Assembly (NCBI GenBank): GCA_947453145.1
Contig: CANGFA010000008.1
Location: 1 to 64,000, forward strand
Direction of reading: 5' to 3'
DNA from: Bacteroidota bacterium
GTDB lineage: Bacteria; Bacteroidota; Bacteroidia; Chitinophagales; Chitinophagaceae
DNA: 64,000 nucleotides
Positions 16,815 to 24,950 of the stretch are shown in pieces. Under the pieces are notes generated by a model, which saw only the letters and a program-made list of their open reading frames with translations, was not told the DNA's origin and searched no databases. The first letter of the stretch is position 1; the number at the start of each line of letters is the position of its first letter. The translations under genes and the position numbers were made by a program.

Positions 16815-17624
16815 ATGACAAAAAATAAATTAGTTCAAGAAATTTTAGCAAAACAGTCTTACTTATGCGTAGGTTTGGATACGGACATTGAAAAGCTGCC
16901 AGCACACCTGCCTAAATCTAAAGAAGGAGTGATTGCTTTTAACAAAGCCATCATTGATGCAACGGCACCTTATTGTGTGAGCTATAAAATTAATACTGCT
17001 TTTTATGAATCACAAGGTGTGAAAGGTTGGGAGGCTATGGAAGAAACCCTTGCGCATATTCCATCTACCCATTTCACGATTGCGGATGCAAAACGTGGAG
17101 ATATTGGCAATACCTCTGCTCAATATGCGAAAACGTTTTTTGAAGTATTGCCTTTTGATGCCATTACAGTTGCACCTTATATGGGCAAGGATAGTATTGA
17201 TCCTTTTTTAGCATACACCAATAAATGCACCATTGTTTTAGGACTAACTTCCAATGAAGGAAGTAAAAACTTTGAACAACAAAAATTAGCAACGGGTCAA
17301 TTATTATACGAATCGGTTTTAGAACAAGTGGCAAGCTGGGGAAGCCAGGACCAACTTATGTTTGTGGTGGGTGCCACCAAAGCTGAAGATTTCGTTGGCA
17401 TAAGAAAAATAATCCCAAATCATTTTTTATTAGTACCTGGTGTGGGTGCCCAAGGGGGTAGCTTAAGTGATGTAACCAAGTATGGTAAAAACAAGGAAGT
17501 AGGGTTACTTGTGAATGCAAGTAGAGCTATTATTTTTGCAAGTTCTGGAAACGATTTTGCCGAAAAAGCAACTTTGGCCGCAAGCGATTACGCAAATCAA
17601 ATGAAAGGCTTATTAGCTGTTTAA
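16815..17624 (+). CDS. pyrF: Orotidine 5'-phosphate decarboxylase (type 2)
   Basis: Makes UMP from OMP, the last step of pyrimidine synthesis, in the cytoplasm. The catalytic motif DAKRGDIGN is at residues 91-99 with Lys93; CVGLDTD near the N-terminus and the phosphate-binding VPGVGAQGG follow. 269 residues and the long loop place it in the type 2 subfamily found in Bacteroidota, rather than the shorter E. coli type. Its 3' end overlaps the convergent symporter gene by 4 bp. Confidence 0.96.
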   Translation: MTKNKLVQEILAKQSYLCVGLDTDIEKLPAHLPKSKEGVIAFNKAIIDATAPYCVSYKINTAFYESQGVKGWEAMEETLAHIPSTHFTIADAKRGDIGNTSAQYAKTFFEVLPFDAITVAPYMGKDSIDPFLAYTNKCTIVLGLTSNEGSKNFEQQKLATGQLLYESVLEQVASWGSQDQLMFVVGATKAEDFVGIRKIIPNHFLLVPGVGAQGGSLSDVTKYGKNKEVGLLVNASRAIIFASSGNDFAEKATLAASDYANQMKGLLAV

Positions 17625-18817
17625 TTTAAGTTTTTCTCTGCTTGTATTTGATGAATGGTTTCACCTTCCATTTTGGCAATTACAATAGTGGCAACACTGT
17701 TACCTATAATGTTTGTAATGGCTCTTGCTTCACTCATAAATTTATCTATTCCCAATAAAAAGGCGAGGCCTTCAATAGGAATTTTTTGCATCGATGCAAG
17801 GGTAGAGGCAAGTACGATGAATCCACTACCTGTTACACCTGCAGCACCTTTGGAGGTAAGCATTAATATCAGAATCATGGTCACCAATTCTGTTGTACTT
17901 AAATGAACATTGTATATCTGCGCAATAAAAATCACCGCCATTGAAAGGTATATTGAGGTGCCATCCAAATTAAAAGAGTATCCTGTTGGCACTACTAAAC
18001 CCACCACCGATTTTGAACAACCCATTTTTTCCAATTTATTCATTAAGGAAGGCATGGCAGGTTCCGAGGAAGAGGTACCAAATACAATTAATAATTCTTC
18101 TTTGATATGGGCTAATAATTTAAAAATAGAAAGTTGATAGTATTTTAAAATAAGACCCAAAATAACAAATATGAATAACGCCATGGTTAAATACATGGTG
18201 CCCATTAATTTCCCCAATGGGATTATTGTTTTTAAGCCATACTTGCCAATAGCAAATGCCATACCGCCAAATGCAGCGATGGGTGCTAAATACATTACAT
18301 ATTTTAAACCTGTAAACACAATATGAGTTAGTTGACCTAAATGATGAATGTATTTGTCTCTTTTTGGAAAATAATTTAATGCAAATCCAACAAAAATGGC
18401 TGCTAATAAAATTTGTAAATTGATATTTTGTGCAATTATAGATACCAAATTAAATTCGGTGGACTTGGTATATTTGGAAGGGTCCTGAATTTGTAATCCA
18501 GCTTTATTAATATTACCTGGTTGCAACCACAGTGCTACTAATACACCAATGGCCAAAGAGAGTGTACTCACAATTTCAAAATACAATAAAGATCTTACCC
18601 CAATACGCCCTACTTTTTTTAAGTCACCCATACTTGCAATACCCAGGCTCACCGTTAAAAAAATAATGGGTAAGGTAAACCACTTAATGATACTGATAAA
18701 CCATTTGGAAATGGATTCCAATTGAATGGCTTTTGCAGGCGCATAAATTCCAAATAATATGCCTGCAACAATTGCAATTAAAACATAAAAGCTTAAATGG
18801 GTTAGGACTTTTCTCAT
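17621..18817 (-). CDS. Dicarboxylate/amino acid:cation symporter (DAACS, GltP/DctA-like)
   Basis: A 398-residue inner-membrane carrier that couples uptake of glutamate, aspartate or C4-dicarboxylates to Na+ or H+. Family hallmarks: the serine-rich hairpin motif GTSSSEPAMPSLMNKLE, then GYSFNLDGTSIYLSMAVIF and the second hairpin TSKGAAGVTGSGFIVLA. Eight or so membrane helices plus two re-entrant loops fit. It is transcribed alone and overlaps the end of pyrF by 4 bp. The exact substrate is not decided by sequence. Confidence 0.92.
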   Translation of the reverse strand: MRKVLTHLSFYVLIAIVAGILFGIYAPAKAIQLESISKWFISIIKWFTLPIIFLTVSLGIASMGDLKKVGRIGVRSLLYFEIVSTLSLAIGVLVALWLQPGNINKAGLQIQDPSKYTKSTEFNLVSIIAQNINLQILLAAIFVGFALNYFPKRDKYIHHLGQLTHIVFTGLKYVMYLAPIAAFGGMAFAIGKYGLKTIIPLGKLMGTMYLTMALFIFVILGLILKYYQLSIFKLLAHIKEELLIVFGTSSSEPAMPSLMNKLEKMGCSKSVVGLVVPTGYSFNLDGTSIYLSMAVIFIAQIYNVHLSTTELVTMILILMLTSKGAAGVTGSGFIVLASTLASMQKIPIEGLAFLLGIDKFMSEARAITNIIGNSVATIVIAKMEGETIHQIQAEKNLN

Positions 18818-18864
18818 AGGATGTATTGTATTTGTAAATATACTTTTTTTAGGTACTTAATAGT

Positions 18865-18872
18865 TATCTTTG
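18865..18872 (+). promoter_or_regulatory. -7 box of the acyl-CoA dehydrogenase gene
   Basis: TATCTTTG is an exact TAnnTTTG match, placing a transcription start near 18879 and a leader of about 25 bases before ATG 18904. This also argues against the in-frame TTG at 18880 as the start. Confidence 0.5.
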
Positions 18873-18903
18873 AGATGGATTGTTTAACCTAAAACAGGAA
18901 CTT

Positions 18904-20088
18904 ATGGCAGTAAGAATGGATTTATTTGAATCTCCAGATTATTATCAAATAGACGATTTGTTAACCGAAGAGCATATAATGGTGCGAACAGCCGTGCGTG
19001 ATTATGTAAAAAAGGAAATTTCGCCAATTATAGAAGACTATGCGCAAAAAGCGGAATTCCCTCAACAAATTATAAAGCAATTAGGAGACTTAGGTTGTTT
19101 TGGCCCAACCGTTCCAGCTGAATATGGTGGCGGAGGTTTGGATTACATTAGTTACGGTATCATGATGCAGGAATTAGAACGTGGGGATAGCGGTGTTCGA
19201 AGTACTGCAAGTGTGCAAGGTTCACTTGTTATGTATCCAATTTATGCTTACGGAAGTGAGGAGCAAAAGAAAAAATATTTACCCAAATTAGCAAGTGGAG
19301 AATGGTTAGGTTGCTTTGGTTTAACTGAGCCTAATCATGGTTCGGATCCTGCTGGTATGTTAACCAATATTAAAGACGCAGGCGAATTTGTAATTTTAAA
19401 TGGAGCAAAAATGTGGATTAGCAATGCACCTTTTGCTCAGGTTGCAGTAGTTTGGGCTAAGAACGAGGAAGGTAAAGTCGTAGGAGTGATTGTAGAAAGA
19501 GGCATGGAAGGATTTACCACACCTACCACACATAACAAATGGAGTTTAAGAGCCAGTGCTACGGGCGAATTGGTTTTTGATAATGTTAAAATACCTAAAG
19601 AAAATATTTTACCAAATGTAATTGGATTAAAAGGGCCTTTAGGTTGTTTAAGTAAAGCAAGATACGGTATTGCATGGGGTGCTTTAGGAGCTGCTATGGA
19701 TTGTTATGATACCGCATTAAGATATAGTAAGGAGCGTGTTCAATTTGGAAAACCTATTGCAGGTTTTCAGTTGCAACAAAAAAAGTTGGCCGAAATGCTT
19801 ACTGAAATTACCAAGGCGCAATTATTAGTTTGGCGTTTAGGTGTTTTAATGAATACGGGAAAAGCAACTCCGGGTCAAATTAGTATGGCTAAAAGAAACA
19901 GTTGTGAAATTGCAACTCAAATAGCACGTGATGCACGTCAAATGTTAGGTGGTATGGGTATTACGGGTGAGTATTCTGTAATGCGACATATGATGAATTT
20001 AGAAAGTGTCATTACCTATGAAGGAACGCATGATATTCATTTGCTAATTACAGGCATGGATATTACTGGATTGAATGCGTTTAAATAA
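18904..20088 (+). CDS. gcdH: Acyl-CoA dehydrogenase, glutaryl-CoA dehydrogenase type
   Basis: A 394-residue flavoprotein, probably oxidising and decarboxylating glutaryl-CoA to crotonyl-CoA in lysine and tryptophan breakdown. The acyl-CoA dehydrogenase motifs LGCFGLTEPNHGSDP and GGMGITGEYSVMRH are clear. The end, YEGTHDIH with Glu373 as catalytic base followed by ITGLNAF, is the pattern of the glutaryl-CoA branch. ATG 18904 is used instead of an upstream TTG. No other lysine-degradation gene is nearby, so the specific substrate is a family-based inference. Confidence 0.85.
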   Translation: MAVRMDLFESPDYYQIDDLLTEEHIMVRTAVRDYVKKEISPIIEDYAQKAEFPQQIIKQLGDLGCFGPTVPAEYGGGGLDYISYGIMMQELERGDSGVRSTASVQGSLVMYPIYAYGSEEQKKKYLPKLASGEWLGCFGLTEPNHGSDPAGMLTNIKDAGEFVILNGAKMWISNAPFAQVAVVWAKNEEGKVVGVIVERGMEGFTTPTTHNKWSLRASATGELVFDNVKIPKENILPNVIGLKGPLGCLSKARYGIAWGALGAAMDCYDTALRYSKERVQFGKPIAGFQLQQKKLAEMLTEITKAQLLVWRLGVLMNTGKATPGQISMAKRNSCEIATQIARDARQMLGGMGITGEYSVMRHMMNLESVITYEGTHDIHLLITGMDITGLNAFK

Positions 20089-20138
20089 AAGGGTGTTGTA
20101 AGGTTAACTATTTTTTAATAAAAGATGATAGGTGGTAT

Positions 20139-20654
20139 ATGGCAGCAGAGAAAATTTTTTTAATCGGGATGATGGGCTCAGGAAAATCTTTTTGGACAAA
20201 AAAAATATCCAAATGGATTAAGTCGGCCGGGTATGATTTGGACAGTTTAATTGAGATGAATGAAGAAAAAACCATTTCTGAAATTTTTAGCGAGGATGGG
20301 GAGGAGTATTTTAGAAAAACAGAGACTAAAATATTAAAGTGGTTTAAGGAAAAGAAAAAATATGTTTTGGCTACGGGTGGGGGAACCCCCTGTTTGCAAG
20401 AGAATATTGACTTTATGAAAAAAGAAGGTATTATTATTTGGTTGGATGAACCCATCGAAGTGTTGGTTGCGCGCCTTTCGGCTGAAAAAGAGCATCGCCC
20501 TTTAATTGCAAATCTGTCCGATGCTGAATTAGGAAGTTTTATTCAAACCAAATTACTGGAGCGCCAGCCTTTTTACAAACAAGCAAACTATAAATTAACA
20601 GGCGCGCAAATTACGGAGGCAGCTATCAAAAAAATCATAAAAGATGCAGCGTAA
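20139..20654 (+). CDS. aroK: Shikimate kinase
   Basis: Phosphorylates shikimate with ATP, the fifth step of the chorismate pathway, in the cytoplasm. P-loop GMMGSGKS at residues 10-17; the Mg/shikimate DxD motif as D33-L-D35; FRKTE for shikimate binding; ATGGGTPC for the glycine-rich loop; lid arginines in KEHRPL. 171 residues is standard. The next gene overlaps its 3' end by 11 bp, indicating coupled translation. Confidence 0.93.
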   Translation: MAAEKIFLIGMMGSGKSFWTKKISKWIKSAGYDLDSLIEMNEEKTISEIFSEDGEEYFRKTETKILKWFKEKKKYVLATGGGTPCLQENIDFMKKEGIIIWLDEPIEVLVARLSAEKEHRPLIANLSDAELGSFIQTKLLERQPFYKQANYKLTGAQITEAAIKKIIKDAA

Positions 20655-21057
20655 AATTTTATTTTGGGGTGTATGCTTAGCCTGCCTATCGGTGATCTTT
20701 GGTGCCTTTGGAGCCCATGCATTAAAAAATATAGTACCTACCGAAAAAGTAGAAATATTTGAAACAGGCGTTAGGTATCAGTTTATGCACGCTTTTGCAC
20801 TTATACTATTGTCTTTTTATATCCAACAAAATAACAGTAGTGAACAATATTTAAAAAAGTTAAGGGGGTCCGCAAACTTTTTCCTATTAGGAATTTTGTG
20901 TTTTAGTGGCTCTTTATACCTGCTTACTTTTCAGACCCTATGTAGTTTTTCATATGCCAAAGTTGTGGGACCCATTACCCCTTTGGGAGGCCTCTTATTT
21001 TTACTCGGATGGGCCAATTGGGCTCTTGTAGTTTGGTCCAACAAGGTGGATAAGTAG
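20644..21057 (+). CDS. DUF423 family membrane protein
   Basis: A 137-residue inner-membrane protein with four hydrophobic segments. The signature FGAFGAHALKNI near residue 20, then TGVRYQFMHAFALIL, SGSLYLLTF and the end TPLGGLLFLLGWANW identify DUF423 (YgdD-like). Function unknown. It overlaps aroK by 11 bp and may be co-transcribed with it. Confidence 0.88.
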   Translation: MQRKILFWGVCLACLSVIFGAFGAHALKNIVPTEKVEIFETGVRYQFMHAFALILLSFYIQQNNSSEQYLKKLRGSANFFLLGILCFSGSLYLLTFQTLCSFSYAKVVGPITPLGGLLFLLGWANWALVVWSNKVDK

Positions 21058-21132
21058 TAGCCGTCCATTTCAATTTTACACATTGGTCAAAAAACCTTTT
21101 TCTTACTATTTGGATGACTTATATTTGTTACT

Positions 21133-23706
21133 ATGGCAAATAAGCTTAAAAGCAAAAAGGAACCCAAGGTTAGTGAAGAGGCATTAAATCCAGACACGGA
21201 TACTTCATTAAATGTAACCGAAATAGTGAAAGATGAACGTACCTCAAAAATTTTGGGGTTGCTATTTATGTTGTTAACTATTTTTCTTTTTGTAGCCTTC
21301 ACTTCCTATTTATTTACTTGGCAGGAGGATCAGGATAAAATTCAAATGTGGCGTAAACTTTTATTTTCAAAAGAAGACATAAAAGTAAATAATCAATTGG
21401 GTTATTTTGGGGCTTTCATTGCGTATCAAATTGTATTTAATGGATTTGGAATTGCAGCTTATTTGTTTTGTGCATTCACTTTTGTGGTAGGCGTAAATTT
21501 ATTTTTCACAAAATCCATTTTCAGTATCTGGAGAAATATCAAATATGTTTTGATTGGTTTATTGGTAATAACTACAGCACTTGCATTTGCGACCAAGGGT
21601 GCTGCATTTTCATGGGGTGGTGCTTTAGGAGAGTATACCAGTGGCTGGATGGTTAAGTTTATCGGATCCTTTGGAACGGGGGCCATATTAGTAATTGGCA
21701 GTTTTGCTTATTTAATTTGGAGGTTTAATCCAACATTTAATGTTCCTAATTTTGATTTTTTAATACCTAAGAAAAAGGAAGTGCCTTTTAGGAGTGAGGA
21801 AGAAGGTGTGTTTGAGCCTGATGCAGAGGCCATCAGAAAAGAATGGGATTTAAATAATCCAGAACCTCTAAATACGCAATCCAATGCAGCGCTTGCGGAG
21901 GAACAATCAGTAGGGAACCGATTAAAAAATAACGAAAATGGCATTTCGGTTATTATGCCGGATGATGATGAATTGGAACAAGGAGGAAAATTATTTATAG
22001 ATGAGTTAGCGCCAACATTAATTGAAGAGTTTGAGGAAGTAGATGCAAGTGCAAGTGCAAGTGATGTTGAAGGCAACCTTTCTAACACCACTCCTTTAGA
22101 CTTCACCGACCTTGACGATGAATTGTTGGAGGACTTAGATTTAGAAGTAAATGAAGGGGTGAAAGAGGAAGTAGTAACGGCTGCAGCCATTGGTAGTTTA
22201 GCAACCAAATTTGATGCTACTTTGGATTTAAAAAATTACAAGTATCCTTCTATCAATTTATTAGAAACACATGGGTCAGAAAAAATTGTGCAGGATCCAG
22301 AGGAATTAGAAATGCACAAGAATCAAATTATTGCGACACTTAAAAATTACGATATTGCCATTCAGCGTATTGCCGCAACGGTAGGACCCACTGTTACTTT
22401 ATATGAAATTGTACCTGCACCGGGTGTTCGTATTAGTCGTATTAAAAACTTAGAGGACGATATTGCATTAAGCTTAGCCGCTTTAGGCATTCGTATTATT
22501 GCACCTATTCCTGGAAAAGGAACTATCGGTATAGAAGTTCCTAATATTCGCAAGTCAGTTGTGAGTATGAAAACATTATTAGCAAGTGAAAAATTCCAGA
22601 CCAGTACTTATTCTTTACCAATTGCGATTGGTAAAAAAATTGACAACGAAAACTTTATTGTGGACTTAGCAAGCATGCCCCACTTATTAATGGCTGGTGC
22701 TACAGGTCAGGGAAAGTCGGTGGGATTAAACGCCATATTGGTTTCTCTTTTATATAAGAAACATCCATCTCAATTAAAGTTTGTTTTAGTAGATCCTAAG
22801 AAAGTGGAATTAAGTTTATACCGTGTAATTGAAAAACATTTCTTAGCAAAATTACCGGGCGAGGAAGATGCTATTATTACAGATACAAAAAAAGTTATCA
22901 ATACTTTAAATGCATTATGTATTGAAATGGACAATCGCTATGACTTATTAAAAGAAGCGGGTTGTAGAAACATAAAAGAGTATAATGATAAATTCACTTC
23001 ACGTAAATTGAATCCAGAAAAAGGACATCAATATTTGCCATTCATTGTATTGGTAGTGGATGAGTTCGCCGATTTAATTATGACCGCCGGTAAGGAAGTA
23101 GAAATGCCTATTGCTCGTTTAGCTCAACTTGCGCGCGCGGTGGGTATTCACTTAATTATTGCCACACAACGTCCTTCTGTAAACATTATCACAGGTACCA
23201 TAAAAGCCAACTTCCCTGCACGTATTGCTTTTAAAGTTTCAAGTAAAATTGATAGCCGTACTATTTTAGATGCGGGTGGGGCCGAGCAGTTAATTGGTAA
23301 AGGAGATATGCTAGTGAGTTATAACGGAGAGATAACACGTTTGCAATGTGCTTTTGTAGATACACCGGAAGTTGACCGTGTTTGCTCATTCATTTCTGAA
23401 CAAAAAGGATATCCGCAAGCATTCCTGCTACCTGAATACATGGATGAAAAAGATATGGAAGCAGGTGGATTTGATGCAGGGGATAGAGACCCTTTATTTG
23501 AAGACGCTGCTAAATTAATTGTAAGTGCACAACAAGGTTCTACCTCTTTAATTCAAAGAAGAATGAAATTAGGGTATAATCGTGCAGGCCGTTTAATGGA
23601 TCAATTGGAATCGGCTGGAATTGTTGGACCAAGTCAGGGTAGTAAACCTAGGGAGGTTTTATATAAAACTGATACGGAGCTATATGATTTCTTACAGAAC
23701 CTATAA
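21133..23706 (+). CDS. ftsK: DNA translocase FtsK
   Basis: A septal DNA pump that segregates chromosome ends and activates XerCD recombination. The N-terminal part (about residues 38-205) has four membrane helices; an acidic linker follows (about 215-350). The RecA-like motor carries Walker A GATGQGKS near residues 522-529 and Walker B ending VVDEFADL. A C-terminal winged-helix gamma domain (SLIQRRMKLGYNRAGRLMD) reads polarity sequences. 857 residues is usual for Bacteroidota. TATATTTG at 21120-21127 is a possible -7 box, but its start site would fall at the ATG. lolA follows, as in many bacteria. Confidence 0.96.
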   Translation: MANKLKSKKEPKVSEEALNPDTDTSLNVTEIVKDERTSKILGLLFMLLTIFLFVAFTSYLFTWQEDQDKIQMWRKLLFSKEDIKVNNQLGYFGAFIAYQIVFNGFGIAAYLFCAFTFVVGVNLFFTKSIFSIWRNIKYVLIGLLVITTALAFATKGAAFSWGGALGEYTSGWMVKFIGSFGTGAILVIGSFAYLIWRFNPTFNVPNFDFLIPKKKEVPFRSEEEGVFEPDAEAIRKEWDLNNPEPLNTQSNAALAEEQSVGNRLKNNENGISVIMPDDDELEQGGKLFIDELAPTLIEEFEEVDASASASDVEGNLSNTTPLDFTDLDDELLEDLDLEVNEGVKEEVVTAAAIGSLATKFDATLDLKNYKYPSINLLETHGSEKIVQDPEELEMHKNQIIATLKNYDIAIQRIAATVGPTVTLYEIVPAPGVRISRIKNLEDDIALSLAALGIRIIAPIPGKGTIGIEVPNIRKSVVSMKTLLASEKFQTSTYSLPIAIGKKIDNENFIVDLASMPHLLMAGATGQGKSVGLNAILVSLLYKKHPSQLKFVLVDPKKVELSLYRVIEKHFLAKLPGEEDAIITDTKKVINTLNALCIEMDNRYDLLKEAGCRNIKEYNDKFTSRKLNPEKGHQYLPFIVLVVDEFADLIMTAGKEVEMPIARLAQLARAVGIHLIIATQRPSVNIITGTIKANFPARIAFKVSSKIDSRTILDAGGAEQLIGKGDMLVSYNGEITRLQCAFVDTPEVDRVCSFISEQKGYPQAFLLPEYMDEKDMEAGGFDAGDRDPLFEDAAKLIVSAQQGSTSLIQRRMKLGYNRAGRLMDQLESAGIVGPSQGSKPREVLYKTDTELYDFLQNL

Positions 23707-23804
23707 AGCCTAAAAGGTTAAGGTTTGTTTAAAATGTCAAGGATTAAACTTGTATTACTTATTTTTGTCGAAATATTATATAAATCATACCCTATTCATT
23801 TACA

Positions 23805-24428
23805 ATGAGATATCTATTTATTATAACATCACTTTTAATCTTTTCTAGCTTACATGCACAAAAAGATCCCGCAGCCAAGGCAGTTTTAGACCAAATAGGA
23901 GCAAAAGTGAAGCAATCTAAGGGTATTGTAGTAAATCTTCAATTGGTCTCTAAAAATAGCAAAGGCAAGTCCATGGGCTCCAAAACAATAAGCTTAAAGA
24001 TGAAAGGGGATAAATACCTGCTGAATCAAGCCAAAATGGAGATAGTATGTGATGGGGTGAATATTTACAATTTTGACGGTGCAACGACCATTTCCAAGTC
24101 CAGCGTTAAAGAGGCGGATCAGACCCTAAGCCCACAAAAATTATTATCAGGTAACTATGATAAAGACTTTAATTTCAAGCTTTTAAGTCAGAATGCTTCT
24201 ATTGCAACCATTGAGTTGTCACCCATTGACAAGCGTAAAAGCTTCCAAAAAGTAACCTTAGTGGTTGACAAGGCAAAGTCGGCACTTTCTAGTGCGACCA
24301 TCCTGGATAAAAGCAACAATATTACCGATGTAAAAGTGGTTTCAATCAATTATGGGGCTTCGGTGGACGACGGGGTTTTCAAGTTCAATAAGGGAAAATA
24401 CCCAAAAAACGTAGAAATAATTGATTAG
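23805..24428 (+). CDS. lolA: Outer-membrane lipoprotein carrier protein LolA-like
   Basis: A 207-residue periplasmic protein with a cleavable signal (MRYLFIITSLLIFSSLHAQ). It should ferry lipoproteins from the LolCDE exporter to the outer membrane. The pattern of alternating strands (KGIVVNLQL...KTISLKMKGDKYLL...YNFDGATTISKSSVKE...SPQKLLSG) is that of the LolA half-barrel, and the position straight after ftsK is the conserved ftsK-lolA order. Sequence identity in this family is low, so the call leans partly on context. Confidence 0.82.
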   Translation: MRYLFIITSLLIFSSLHAQKDPAAKAVLDQIGAKVKQSKGIVVNLQLVSKNSKGKSMGSKTISLKMKGDKYLLNQAKMEIVCDGVNIYNFDGATTISKSSVKEADQTLSPQKLLSGNYDKDFNFKLLSQNASIATIELSPIDKRKSFQKVTLVVDKAKSALSSATILDKSNNITDVKVVSINYGASVDDGVFKFNKGKYPKNVEIID

Positions 24429-24453
24429 GATAACCGCATTTCCCTTATCTTTG
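24421..24453 (+). promoter_or_regulatory. Promoter of rpsO
   Basis: TATCTTTG (24446-24453) is an exact TAnnTTTG -7 box, with TTG (24421-24423) 22 bases upstream as a slightly distant -33 element. The -33 part overlaps the 3' end of lolA. Predicted leader of roughly 55 bases. Confidence 0.55.
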
Positions 24454-24513
24454 CAGCCGAAATAAAAGAAAAAAACCGTGGCCAATTGTTGGTCACAAAA
24501 AAAGAAGATTACA

Positions 24514-24786
24514 ATGTCTATACTTACAAAAGAAAAGAAAGCAAGCATTTTTGCTGAATTTGGTGGAAAAGCAACTAACACAGGTTCTATCGAAGGACAA
24601 ATTGCTTTATTAACTCAGCGTATTGCGCACATTTCAGGTCACTTGAAAGCAAACCACAAAGACCATTCAACTCAAAGAGGTTTAATGCAATTAGTGGGTC
24701 AGCGTAAGCGTTTATTGGTTTATTTACAAAAACATAACCTTACTGGTTACCGCGCTCTAATTGAAAAATTAGGCTTAAGAAAATAA
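24514..24786 (+). CDS. rpsO: 30S ribosomal protein S15
   Basis: A 90-residue primary 16S rRNA-binding protein. SIEGQIALLTQRIAHISGHLKANHKDHSTQRGL is split here by its motifs: the TGSIEGQIALLT helix start, the HLKANHKDH loop and LVGQRKRLLVYL, all S15 hallmarks. The start is ATG 24514 (MSILTKEKK); a GTG-started extension upstream has no S15 match. It precedes pnp by 164 bp, the same rpsO-pnp order as in E. coli. Confidence 0.97.
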   Translation: MSILTKEKKASIFAEFGGKATNTGSIEGQIALLTQRIAHISGHLKANHKDHSTQRGLMQLVGQRKRLLVYLQKHNLTGYRALIEKLGLRK

Positions 24787-24811
24787 TTCAACGAACTATT
24801 TATAATAGCTG

Positions 24812-24836
24812 TCCCAACTGTACAACACGGTTGGGA
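24812..24836 (+). terminator. rpsO-pnp intergenic hairpin (terminator, attenuator or processing site)
   Basis: TCCCAACTGT (24812-24821) pairs with ACGGTTGGGA (24827-24836): a 10-bp stem with one G-U and a 5-base loop. Only a short, interrupted T stretch follows, so it is a weak terminator. In E. coli the same interval carries an RNase III site that controls pnp. Confidence 0.5.
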
Positions 24837-24950
24837 TTAGTTGTTTATATAGGTCTATTATTTTTCGCGTGTTTTTGAAATGAAAATCAATTGAAACACT
24901 AGTTAACACAATGAATTTTTCATTGATCGTTTACACCAAAAAAATTAAAA

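Noticed and set aside
21708..22208. 166-codon minus-strand frame inside ftsK
   Set aside because: Serine-rich shadow of the acidic FtsK linker read backwards; no start context and no family.
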